Below are positions 1 to 10,387 of a stretch of DNA of 64,000 bases, piece after piece. Numbering within the stretch: position 1 is the first letter of the stretch; each line of letters starts with the position of its first letter. The stretch spans positions 3,963,416 to 4,027,415 of the forward strand of contig JAQFVV010000111.1 of NCBI GenBank assembly GCA_028023455.1, read 5' to 3'. The DNA comes from Epiperipatus broadwayi. Its lineage: Eukaryota > Onychophora > Udeonychophora > Euonychophora > Peripatidae. A model generated the notes under the pieces. The model did no database searches, was not told where the DNA came from, and worked only from the letters and a program-made list of their open reading frames with translations. A program made the position numbers and the translations under genes.

Positions 1-3
1 AGA

Positions 4-456
4 CCCTGGAAATTTGTGTTATTCAGATCCATGTAAGTGTAAGCTTACTATATAAAAAAATGTGGCAATATGAACTGTCCAGATAATGTCTCTATTTTCA
101 GCTTCTTGAGAATCAGTTCAGGAATTGTTTTCTCCTAATTTGTAAAACGTCATGATTGGATGCAGATTTTGGTTTTTGGATAGACAACAGGATCAGAAGC
201 ACAGTTTCTTGCATGGGCATTGGGGCAATAGACAAGCATATTTATGACTTTACCCCATTAACATCATTTTGACATTTATGTATTCTTTCAGCATTTCACT
301 CCTATGTGAAGAGAAAGAGTTTTCTTTTTCCCTGTTCTGGTACCCCAAAACTAACTCACTAACCACTATTATTTATTTATATCTTTAAAACAATCCAAAA
401 TGTTCTAGATCTTTTATCTCACACAATATCTCCAATTATTTACTAATCAAAAAAAT
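4..456. repeat. dispersed repeat D, copy 1
   Basis: This segment is repeated at 2940-3393 in the same orientation with many scattered substitutions and small indels. Shared landmarks include TTGTGTTATTCAGAT near the start, CAGTTCAGGAATTGTTTTC in the middle and CTCCAATTATTTACTAA near the end. No long reading frame is conserved between the copies, so it looks like a non-coding interspersed repeat. The family is not recognised. Confidence 0.8.
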
Positions 457-458
457 GA

Positions 459-550
459 TAACTTGAATGCCTTCTCTTGTAATAGCATTTATCATAATTT
501 TTTTTTAAAAATGCTTGTTTAGAGCTATTAAGTATGCTCTTAATGCAAGC
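459..550. repeat. repeat fragment shared with 1840-1918
   Basis: The stretch containing TTGAATGCCTTCTCTT, a CATTTATCATAA block, TTTAGAGCT and a CTCTTAAT end occurs again at 1840-1918. There it lies directly 3' of a hammerhead-like motif, so it is probably the downstream body of the same small element (family C). Confidence 0.6.
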
Positions 551-581
551 TCCATGTATAAGTCATGTGACATCTGATTTC

Positions 582-741
<160 letters not shown>

Positions 742-987
742 TTGCTGTTGGGAGCTTTGGCTAAATTAAATGACTAAGCCTATTAAAATATGAAATATCT
801 GAATTAACTTCAGGCCCATATAATCTTTTCAGTTGGAGAGCTGACTTTAAAGACACATAGATATCTAAAGGTTTCACATCATCTTGGTAATTAACTATTG
901 GATAAATACTTAGTTTGAGTTGGTTTTTTATAATTGTCAGGCTAAGATGTATATTATTGATTATGTATATAAATATAATGTATTAAT

Positions 988-1772
988 TGTCATCATCATC
1001 CACCATTATCAATCCACTGCAGGATTAAGGTCCCTCCAAGTTCAATCCATCTCTGATATTTAGCTTCTCTTCTCCACATCACCCCTGTACACTTTCTTAT
1101 TTTATCCATCCATCTCACATGTGGTATTTTTCTGGGTCTTTTACAATGTTTTGGAATCCAGATCACACACTTTCTTATTTCATCTATCCATCTCACATGT
1201 GGTATTTTTCTGGGTCTTTTACAATCTTTTGGAATCCAGTTCAAGATTTCAATTGTCCATCTATTATCATCTCTTCTAGCAATATGTCCAGCCAACACCT
1301 TTTTGTTCTCTTACCCATATATTGCATTTTTGATCTCTTTTTTTACCTCCAACATGCATCTCTCCATATTTCTTTGAGTGGTCTGAAGTCTCTGTATTGC
1401 TCTTCTATTAAGTGTCCAAGTCTCAGATCCATAAGTAAGAACTGGTAAAACACATTTATTAAAAACCTTTCTTTTCAAACACATAGGCATATTTCCTTTT
1501 AGTATCAAGTTATTTCTATCAAAAGCACTCCAACCAAGTTTAATTTTATGATTAATTTCATTCATTATGTTTTCATCTGTATTAATAATCTGACCAAGGT
1601 ATTTGTAACTGTCAACTTCTTCTAATTCATCATAATCAATCTTTATTTTCATGCTTTGAGAAAATTCATTAAGCATTACTTTAGTCTTTTTAACATTTAT
1701 CTTTAGTCCTACTTTCCTACTTTCATCTGATAACTCTTGCAACATTTTCTGCAGCTCTAAAGCATTACTACT
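988..1772 (-). pseudogene. RTE-type reverse transcriptase, 3' fragment
   Basis: Read on the minus strand, this is the C-terminal part of an RTE-type endonuclease/reverse transcriptase. It starts just after the catalytic FADD block. Visible in order are VGLKINVKKTK, YKYLGQIINTD, GWSAFDRN, MPMCLKRKVFNKCVLPVLTY with GSETWTLN, a run ending in MERCML, AGHIARR and DNRW, then the WIP-CKRP-RW-DEIRKC tail. The frame shifts near 1310, where NIWVREQ continues in another frame, and about 15 codons normally present before AGHIARR are missing. A 78-bp in-frame tandem duplication lies near the C terminus. After the stop comes a short GATGAT tail, typical of RTE 3' ends. The 5' end is cut at about 1772. It is a dead, 5'-truncated insertion. 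The family call is firm; the exact RTE lineage is not. Confidence 0.88.
1089..1244 (-). repeat. 78-bp tandem duplication inside the RTE ORF
   Basis: Two adjacent copies start at about 1089 and 1167, giving a 78-bp period (26 codons). Both keep the reading frame, so the peptide has two successive WIPK-CKRPRKIPHVRW units. The copies differ at only a few bases, so the duplication is younger than most of the decay in the element. Confidence 0.85.
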
Positions 1773-1774
1773 GG

Positions 1775-1830
1775 TATCCTAGCCTCATTGAAGAGAGCCA
1801 TAGCTCAAAACTGGTCTGGCAATGGGGATA
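1775..1830 (+). ncRNA. decayed hammerhead ribozyme, family C
   Basis: TATCC, then CTCA, a core reading TTGAAGA (expected CTGANGA), stem II GAGC-CATA-GCTC, AAAAC (expected GAAAC), a minimal TG loop, GTC, then TGG and GGATA. Stem II pairs over 4 bp, and the outer stem I helix TATCC/GGATA pairs over 5 bp. Two core blocks are mutated, so cleavage is not expected. The call rests on the layout matching families A and B elsewhere in the window. Confidence 0.5.
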
Positions 1831-1839
1831 ATCTTAGAT

Positions 1840-1918
1840 AAAGATGATTTGAATGCCTTCTCTTATAGCAGCATTTATCATAAAAAGGTTGTTTAGAGCT
1901 TATTAGCACACTCTTAAT
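1840..1918. repeat. family C element body
   Basis: Second copy of the sequence at 459-550, directly downstream of the hammerhead-like motif. A short (CA)n tract follows at 1921-1932. Confidence 0.55.
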
Positions 1919-2939
1919 TTTACACACACACACATATAACTAATAATGTTCAAGACCAAATTGGTTTGTAAATATAAATTCAATGATAGCAGTCAACATT
2001 TAGACATTATAGCCAATTACTTAATGTTTTAATAGGTTTATATATGTAGATGATAACAATAAACTTTTAATAATCAATTATCTCAAACTGTAGTCAAAGT
2101 AAAAGAGATTGCTTTGACTATGGGTTGAGATTGTTGATAGATTAACAGTTGATTGTTTTAAGTTAACTCTTATATTAAAAGTGTTGATTGGTATTGTCTA
2201 AGTCTTGACTGGTTATTATGTGTTATGAAATCCTTTGTACTCAGTTATATTTTTGCTAATTTAACATATATTATGTTTTATTTAATTTGTTGGGATGGCT
2301 GTCACCATTGACCTGCAGATAATCTATTTTAAATATTCTCTACTATAGAAAAATATAATTGGGATTATTTTGTTCTCATAGTAATACCTGAGTAAGGAAA
2401 TAATTTTAGAGATATCCCAACATTTATTTGATCTATTGGATCTATTAATATTACTATGAAGCAAACGTTTTTAATGAAATCAATTGATTACCTTGCTCTA
2501 TTTGCCTGACAATATTATTTACAAATTCCCTATTAATATGTACCATATCAGTATATTTATGGTCATTGGATTTAGCCTATTCCAAGCAACAGTCCTACTA
2601 TCAAAGTACCTGAAGGTCAATTATGGGAAACCTACATTAGCATAATTAAGGGGGTCCCAACCCTAGCTAGCTCAATCACAGGGCAAGTGATTTATATACT
2701 GATATGGAGAGAAGTTACTATTAGAGCATATGTTTACTTGTCTAATCACACATATATATTGCTAAATTAATGGGGAAAAATGAGATTAAAAAAATACTCA
2801 CTACTCTCACAAAATTACATATATTACATCTTTAATGGTTAATGGCTATCATTTAGAAAATTATTCAAGTTAAAATACAATTTTACAAGAAACAACAATA
2901 AATATATATAGTATAAATATATGGGTTATATTATATGAT
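1919..2939. other. AT-rich DNA, nothing recognised
   Basis: No reading frame, repeat copy or structured motif that I can support, apart from short A/T runs. Confidence 0.5.
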
Positions 2940-3393
2940 GGGAACTTGTGTTATTCAGATACATGTGAGGGTAATCTTACTATATACAAAAATATGGCCA
3001 CATGAACTGTCTGGTTAATTTCTCTAATTTCATCTTCTTGAGGAATCAGTTCAGGAATTGTTTTCTCCTAATTTGTAGAAAGTCTTGATTGTATGTGGAT
3101 TTTGGTTTTCTGGTAGATAATAGGATCAGAAACACATTTCCTTGCATGGGCACTGGGGCAATAGTGAAACATGTTTATGAGTTTACCCCATAAACATCAT
3201 ATTGGCATTAACATATTTTTTCAGCATTTCACTCCTATGTGCAGAAAAAGAGTTTTCTTTTTCCTTGTTCTGGTATCCAAAAGCTAACTCACTGACCCCT
3301 ATTTTTTATTTATATCTCTTTAAAACAATGCAAAATGTTCTATATTTTTTTATGTCATGCAATATCTCCAATTATTTACTAACAAAAAAATGT
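2940..3393. repeat. dispersed repeat D, copy 2
   Basis: Direct-orientation copy of the 4-456 segment. Its end, with the CTCCAATTATTTACTAA block, is partly repeated again at 3417-3454 as a short imperfect tandem. A 69-codon frame here is not conserved in copy 1 and is probably chance. Confidence 0.8.
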
Positions 3394-4832
3394 TCAATTT
3401 CTTTAATATGATATACTACTATCTCCAGTTATTCATTAATCAAAAAAAAAATGTTATATATTTTTTTATCTTTCCAGATCCGTCTTCTCTTGTTAAATTG
3501 TAAATATTTTACAAAAGAAAACCTTTTAACAGATTTTATCTAAAAGCAGTTTATTCGAAATTTGGAAAGTAACATTACAAAACAAATAGCGCAAATTAAA
3601 ATACATAGAACGAAAACAGATTTCTACCCGGACATGTAGATTTTTTTTACATAGACTTCTTTTCTTTTTCAAATTTTCTTTTTTTTTTTTTTTAATATAA
3701 GAGAAAATTTTCATTTTAAACATCAAAAACAAAATATATACATTTGCTTATTTTACATTTGACCGTTTAACCATTATATATATATATGCATATCTCAGGA
3801 AAAGATAATGAATAATCATACACCTGAAACATATGGTAGGTAAAAATGCTTCCTTACTATATGTCTTCTTTGAACAAATATATACCTTACTGCGTTTGCA
3901 GGTATGTGTGAGAATGTTTGACTTTCCCTTGAGGCAAGGTTCCAATTTGGTTCCTGTTACAAGTGATATATATATATATACACTAAGTAATGCTTAGGTG
4001 GTTACTGGTTGGAACTTAATTATAAGTAATATATTTACTATACAAATTACGACTCTGAAAAGATTTTAAAAAATTTTTGTGATCTCTCTTCTGAAGGCCA
4101 AACCAAATGGAAATGTTAAACTACTAATGTTGCCGTTGTAACTGCTATTCCCATGTAATTATTTCCATAATAAATGAATGATAAATAGATTACTCACAAA
4201 CATTCATTTCTAGCATAATAAATTTAATATTTTTGACATTTTGAAATTAGCCCACCCTCCCCAATTTTTTTTTCTTGAAATAATTGAACATTTTGAAAGT
4301 ATAAGCTGTTTGTATATGCTTTTGAGAGTATGATACATATAAGATAATTTTATCTGTGTGAGCTTTTTTTTTCAAATTTACATTTATTTCTCACTAAACT
4401 CATAATTCAACTCAGTGATTACAAACCAAAGGGAGGCTGTGCTAAGTTTCACTAGGTTTTAAATTTAGGAAGCCCGTTTATGATTATCATTTCTTTCTCT
4501 TTTCAAAATTGTAGATGATTTGCAATTAAAATTGTAATACTTTGGCTGTCTATTGTCAAATTATGCATTAATAGAATTATAAAATTAAAAGAAATGGGAA
4601 AACATAATAATTTAAAAATTTAACATATTTTTACTACAAAAACAAAATTAATAAAGCATACATAAAGCTATATATAATTGAAATTTTGTGAATAAGATCA
4701 TGGAGTTTGACTTTTAGCATAAAACCTAGTGATACTAAGAAGATTAAGATTGATGTGGGGTTATAGACTTTCTAAAATATATATTGTGGACTGTAATGTA
4801 AAAGAGGGAATAAATATAAAGATTACTTAAAG
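3394..4832. other. AT-rich DNA with T runs, nothing recognised
   Basis: Holds homopolymer T tracts (for example 3678-3693) and short TA runs near 3776 and 3968. Short reading frames here are lysine- or phenylalanine-rich, as expected from base composition. Confidence 0.5.
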
Positions 4833-7532
4833 CAGGGGTCAACAACCTTTTAGTAGTGTGGTGCCGAATCTATGTTACAATGTTATTCCATGTGCCAACA
4901 TGATTTTACCAATCTTATTATATTATATTATCAAAATTGGTTCAGTTATAGTGGGCTTCAAAGGTATGTATATAATATGTAGTATATAATATATACTACT
5001 ATATAATATGCACTTTTGAAGTACATTATAACTCGATCTTATATTATTGGTCATTCAGTATTTTAAAATACTTAGAATCATGTGAAAAGTATCTTTTTTT
5101 TAAATTTGTAATTTTTAACATGCTTATTAAAAATTGTATTACAAATTATAAATTACAACTTTTTACCTATACAAAATATAGGATTTAAATATGAAAAGAT
5201 ATCACAAATTCTAATGTGATTAGCCATTTTTTATTATTAAAATAAATTAATGTGAATCTTGCCCTTGTAGTTCTTTGCTCAATTGTTCAATACCAAATAT
5301 GTAATTGGATACTTTTAGCTTCACACATGCTTCGGAATGTTCAGGTGTTAGGCAACTTCTTTGTGACCTCAAAATATTTTTCATATGTGAAAAAATTTGC
5401 TCACATAAGTAAGTTGAGCCAAATGCCAAAAGCAGAGAACAAGCAGTTTCTTTCAAAGAATTAAATCTTTTAGATAATGATATTCAACAATTGAGAATGA
5501 CAGCTGACTTTTTTAGACAGTTCCCTTCAAAAGCTTTCCACAATTCTACAAATTTAGTTTTCCACAATTCTGATGACATTAATTTCATTAATTCCATTTC
5601 CTAACCCATCAATATCCATCCACTCAAAAAGAGATAAATCAATGGAGTCATCTTTGAATCAATTAAGTCAGGTTTGATGAGGAAAGAAAATATGGGTGTG
5701 TATATTTGGAAGTCTTCACATCATTTAGAAAATCTTCTCTGAGACTTTCAATGTATTTTTGAAGTTTATCTTTGTTAATGTTAAATTGATTTGCATGGGC
5801 ATTTACATTTGGAAAGTACTTGCAGGTGTTAATGGTAATATCATGGCAAAATATATCTAATTTTGATGCAAATCCTTTCCAATATTCAAAAGTTCTAATA
5901 GTGTTTGACTTTCCCTTGCAAATGCAAGTTTAACTCATTCAAGGGTTGAGTTATATCAGTCAGATTCATCAATTTGCATAACCAGTCTTCATCATTTATT
6001 TCTGGATAATGTTGCTCTTTTTCATCGAGAAACATCTTGATTCCCTTCAGACATGATACAAACCTGTTCAAGACCTTACCTTGACTAATCCAATGAACAT
6101 TGCTGTATAAAGGGAGGTTTATATATGTACTACTCATATCATTTAAAAGGGCTTTAAATTTCCTATGTGTTAAAGAAGAACAAGAAACTTATGAAAATAA
6201 TTATTTTAAAGACAGTGTCCATTACAGAATTCAAGCATTGTGATGAGATTTTTGCAACTAAATTTTTCTGATGTATAATGCAGTGGAAACTCAGTATTTG
6301 ATGTTTAATATGATTTTCAAGATGTTTAATATGATTTTCAAGAAGTTTAACAAATCCCTTTTTTTTCTGACCATTGCATGGCTGGCATCAGTAGTAACAC
6401 TAAATATTTTATTTATGTTAATTTTCTGATTTTCAAAATAATTGAAAAATGCAGTGAAACATATCATATCCCCTTGTTGTACCAGTAAGAGGAATCAAGC
6501 AACACAAATCTTCATAAATATGATTGTTGTCACAATATTATGCAACTATTGCTAGGTTCACAATATCATTTACATCAGTTTCATCAACAGCAACACTGAA
6601 TGCAGCAGCTTGTTGTAAACTGTTTCCTGTTTTGTTGTTACATTTTCAGCCATGTCAGTTATTCTGCTTTGAATTGATCTTGCAGAAGCTGGTATTTCCT
6701 AAATTTGAGATAGTATTGTTTGTTTATTTGGTAGACCACCGAATAATATTTCAGCATTTTTCAAAAATGTTTATTTGATGAATTGTTCATCTGTGAAAGG
6801 TTTGCCTTTCAAAGCCACATAATGAGAAATTGTATAACTGTATTCAGTGGCTTTATTTTGGTTTTTAATTATTTGACTAAAATAAGAGTTTGTTTCTTAA
6901 AGGCAGAAACAGCTCTTTTTATAGCTTCACTTTTCTCATCTGAGTTTTTAAATATGAACACATGTTTACTTTGATAATGTCTTTGTACACTTAAGGTATG
7001 ACACACAGCACTTTCACAGCATAATGTACACACAGCATGATTTTTTGCTGTACAAATGCATATTCATTTGTCCAAGAGTTTTGAAAACAGCGAATATCAC
7101 ATTATTGTCTTTTGTGGGACATTTTGGGAATCTTTCAGTCAGTATGCCATGACAATCTCTTTTTTGAAGGAAGCATTGCCAGTAAACGTTGATTATTTAT
7201 CATTCAACTACTGAAAATAGCTTTCTAGAATTGATAACATAATAAGCTTTTTATTTGTATTACGATCTCATTTTTTAATATTATCAGAAGCAAAATGTGA
7301 ATATGTAGAATTTATTTTACTTGCAAACAAAAGTATCTTTTAAATGAAGTCAAGTGTGTTATTTTCTGATACATAATGATTTAATCATAAATTCAATGTT
7401 GAATGTAAAAACAAAAAAAAAAGACACTGTAATTAAAATATATATTTTTTACTATTTCAATTTATTCTGAATGACATTGATAATTGTTGATGTGCCAAGC
7501 ATGGCATGGGTGCCATAAATTTCCAATCCCTG
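4833..7532 (-). mobile_element. hAT DNA transposon, near full-length, dead
   Basis: The left end starts CAGGGGTCAACAACCTTT, and the reverse of the right end starts CAGGGATTGG; both are hAT-type terminal inverted repeats. The flanks are ACTTAAAG (4825-4832) and AATTAAAG (7533-7540), an 8-bp target duplication matching at 7 of 8 positions, the length expected for hAT. At 2.7 kb the element is about the size of an autonomous hAT. Transposase remnants lie on the minus strand between the ends. Many stops and frameshifts show it is inactive. Confidence 0.88.
5247..7000 (-). pseudogene. hAT transposase, GTF2IRD2/EPM2AIP1-like
   Basis: Minus-strand pieces follow transposase order. An N-terminal helical part near 6780-6640 includes SARSIQSRITDMAENV. 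Next, at 6137-5895, is a block with VHWISQGKVLNRFV, WLCKLMNLTDIT and LNELNLHLQGK, which in this family surrounds the conserved RW of the catalytic region. Last, at 5456-5247, is the C-terminal dimerisation piece with FGSTYLCEQIFSHMK. The frames are separated by stops and frameshifts, and the usual RW is HW here. In animals such transposases have been domesticated as ZBED and GTF2IRD2 proteins, but this copy sits between intact terminal repeats and is decayed, so it is an old transposon and not a host gene. Confidence 0.8.
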
Positions 7533-7540
7533 AATTAAAG

Positions 7541-8664
7541 CATCAAAGTTTGGAAGATGTTTCCATATTGCTTGAGTAATGTAGAAAATGTTACAAGATC
7601 TAGATGATAAAAAAGTAAAATAGAAGAAAATCCTTTTTTATTTGTAGTATCTTTTACAAATAAATAAGTAAAAACAGAAATGTTTGAAAAAAGACTAAGT
7701 TAATTTATTGATATACATAAAAATCTATTAAATCAACAACAGGAATGCACTTGAATTTGATATTTTGGTATAAATAATGCAATATTAAAAATAATTAACT
7801 TATATGCTTGAAAAAATATTTTTAATAAATATACTGTATTAGTATTTATGTATTTATGTTTGTCAATTTTGAAATTTAATAGACTAGCAATACAAAACCT
7901 ATAGAATAACTGGAAAATTTGAAGTGATGTGTGTTGGATAGAGCACACAAGAAGCAAAATGAAATATTACTTTCATTATTACATGAATTAAAAGAATGAA
8001 ATACAGCAAAAACAGTAGTTAAACAATTGAAACCCTAATCCTGATAATAATAGATTAAAGAGACTTGAAAAAAATTATGTAAAATATGGCTGGATTAACT
8101 ATGAGAATAAATACTTTCAAAAAGAAATAATACAAAATTACACACTGAAATAACTATACAGACTCAATATTTTATTAACTGTTATGTTATTTTGAGATTT
8201 TGTTATTTCATTTTCGTCTTTTTTTATTTGGCTTTGTTGTATAACTTTACGTTTTTAGGACTATAATGACTATATAACATTATCTTCATGACACTTCCTA
8301 AAAATACAAAAAATTAAATGTATGTAGTTTAGGCTAAAATCTTAATTTTATTTTACTGTATGATTCAATATTTTGATTCACTTCTAATTAATATTATTTT
8401 TCACTTTTTACTTTTTACTAATTTTGATATCTATTTATAGTAAATTATTTATGTTTCAAGTGTTAAATGTTTAGGGAATTTAGTATTTAATTCCCTAGTA
8501 GTTTTTTAGGTCATTTACGAAAAACTTATCATTTAAATTTAGTAATTCAACATGGTGTTATATATATAAAAGACATATTTTTCAGGTTCATCTATGTTAA
8601 AAAATTTAAATATTGATATACCAACATTTCTATTTGATCACACAAGTCATCTACAGGCTGATAA
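7541..8664. other. AT-rich DNA, nothing recognised
   Basis: Only short chance reading frames and A/T runs. No duplicated segment or terminal repeat was seen. Confidence 0.45.
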
Positions 8665-8759
8665 AAGATATAAAATACAAAACCATAAAACAATATAATA
8701 CTAGATAAAAATCATTAGATGACCATGATCTACTAAACAAATAGACCTTCTCAAGTGAA

Positions 8760-8911
8760 TCATTCAATAAAGAATTCAAAGCAGAACCTTTCTTCCATGC
8801 AACCTTCATTCCTTCTAACATATGGTTTATAAGAATAATCATTTGTTAAGAGGAATGAAGGTTGCATGGAAGAAAGGTTCTGATTTGAACTCTTTATTGA
8901 ATGGTTCAAAA
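8760..8911. repeat. inverted repeat at PLE 5' junction
   Basis: Arms at about 8760-8817 and 8853-8911 are reverse complements with few mismatches around a ~35-bp loop. Both encode the same peptide, MKVAWKKGS, on opposite strands. This is a head-to-head join of two partial PLE copies. Confidence 0.85.
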
Positions 8912-9072
8912 CAGTCGATTGATAGTAAATCTGTTCCTGGTATAATTTGGTTTATAAGAATCGTCATTTGTTAGGAGGTGTGAAAATTGCATGGAAGATA
9001 GGTTCTGATTTGAATTTTTTATTGAATGGTTTAAAACAGTTGATTGATAGTAAATCTATTCCTGGTATTATT
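8823..9072 (+). repeat. 125-bp tandem duplication in the PLE
   Basis: Two direct units of 125 bp (starts about 8823 and 8948) cover the TTTATAAGAAT start, the GCATGGAAG block and the GATAGTAAATCT end. The second unit runs on into the GIY-YIG motif. Confidence 0.8.
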
Positions 9073-10165
9073 TATAAGACTCCTTGTAGTTGTAGTAATA
9101 TTTATATAGGTCAGAGTAAATTCAGTCTTAACCCTTAAACCGCTAATTATATTATTGGTTGTATGAGGTAAAAATCAAATCTTTTAATTGGCCAACTCAC
9201 AAACTGAAGACAAAGCCTATTGTTAAAACATATTCGCCTATAATATTAAATTCAACTCAGATACATTTATAAAAAGTATATTACTAATTTTTCAGGTTAT
9301 GAAAGAGAACGAAAGTTCTTTCAAAAATAAATTGCTATTTATTTATTATAAAATATATTCAATTTCGGAAAATATAAAGCGAATGTCTAAACAAAAAAGT
9401 GCTGACGCAAACGCTTTTTTTCAATTTTACGTTCTGGAAAAGTAAAGATTTCTTTTTGCTAAATCTTAAATATTTTTACTAAAATCTTCAATATTTTTCG
9501 AAAATAATTTTGTTTTTTTGGTATATTTTTTAAAAAACTAGTTTAATTTCTCAAATTATATTTTTTTAATACTTAAATTGCATTCGAAATGAAAATCTCA
9601 GCGTTTTTCTTTATTTTCTTTGATCAGGCATTTTTTTTGTTCTTTCCAGCCAATCAGAATGTCTTTTTCAGCTGAGAGTCGGCTGACAGCGAATCACTGA
9701 CAAGGTTCTTTCTTTGTTTAGTTTAAAATGCGTTTTTTTTGATTTTTTACTTGTAAAATAATTCGGAAGAGGGCACCATCTTACAGAACTTTTAAAAACC
9801 TAATCAATACCTGTCAAACAAATATTTTAGCATAAGAACTAGCAGAGTTAGAGTGACATCAGATGTCGACGAGATGCCTCATAAGAGGCGGTTGAAAAAT
9901 TAATGAAACATTGAAGTTCATATAAGTAGAGTTAAACATATCTAAGCTTTATATATTCATAAATTGAATATGTCACAAAATATTGTTTGACAATGCAACA
10001 GTTATTTTTTATGAAAAGAACGAATTAAAGAGAAGGGTAAAGAAAATTTTAATGTTAAAACTTTTTGAATCTAAGGTTATCAATTTTATGAAGACATCTT
10101 TTGATATAAAAAGGATTGATTTTTGAAATGAATTATGGAAAGAATTGTTTGTTATATATATATAT
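8845..10165 (+). pseudogene. PLE linker and GIY-YIG endonuclease, split
   Basis: Up to 9127 the frame reads KIAWKIGSDLNFLLNG, then GIIYKTPCSCSNIYIGQSKF, the N-terminal strand of a GIY-YIG nuclease with its GIIY and YIG motifs and the nearby cysteines usual for PLEs. The frame stops at a TTAA. After the 768-bp insertion, sequence from 9904 resumes in the same domain: a block near 9990-10090 reads FDNATVIFYEKNELKRRVK followed by a residue run ending in ESKVINFMKTSFDI. In PLEs this nuclease nicks target DNA for reverse transcription. Stops are present on both sides, so the copy was probably decaying already. Confidence 0.72.
9132..9899. mobile_element. TTAA-flanked piggyBac-like MITE
   Basis: A 768-bp block flanked on both sides by TTAA (9128-9131 and 9900-9903). 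It starts CCCTTAAACCGC, and the reverse of its end starts TTTTTCAACCGCC, giving short imperfect terminal inverted repeats that share AACCGC. A subterminal palindrome GCCTCATAAGAGGC sits near 9876. It has no coding capacity. It interrupts the GIY-YIG frame of a PLE, which independently supports an insertion. TTAA duplication is typical of piggyBac. The family assignment is tentative because the first bases do not match a classic CCC end on the right side. Confidence 0.6.
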
Positions 10166-10255
10166 GACCTTCTCAAGTGAAAATCAAACTGACGAAGCAA
10201 CATATATATATATGTTGCTTTTTCAGTTTGATTTTTACTTGAGAAAGTCTATTGT
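10160..10255. repeat. large palindrome with (TA)n centre
   Basis: The sequence from GACCTTCTCAAGTG (from 10166) to CACTTGAGAAAGTC-like sequence (to 10249) folds back on itself with arms of about 42 bp around a TA core. The left arm includes CTGACGAAGCAACA. CTGACGA is a hammerhead core block and AGCAAC/GTTGCT would be its stem II, but the matching GAAA is absent. Confidence 0.8.
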
Positions 10256-10387
10256 TTAATACATGATACTATGGGTGTGTAAGAATTTTGGTAAAGTTTG
10301 GATTTTTATCTAGTATTGTATTGTTCTATTGTTTTATATTTTATTTATTACTAATATAGCATTAGACAATTTTGAATTTATATATAT

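Larger units (their letters stand above)
8665..10345 (+). mobile_element. Penelope-like element remnant with inverted ends
   Basis: The plus strand encodes the linker and GIY-YIG part of a Penelope-like element. The outer flanks are inverted copies of each other. Left arm 8665-8757 contains ACTAGATAAAAATC and GACCTTCTCAAGTGAA. The reverse complement of 10237-10345 contains the same blocks as ACTAGATAAAAATCC and GACTTTCTCAAGT. Partial inverted copies at the ends are a known trait of PLE insertions. The reverse transcriptase domain is missing, and a separate TTAA-flanked element at 9132-9899 interrupts the endonuclease region. Confidence 0.7.

Noticed and set aside
1119-1448. 109-codon plus-strand frame
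   Set aside because: Lies opposite the RTE reverse transcriptase remnant, whose motifs are clear on the minus strand.
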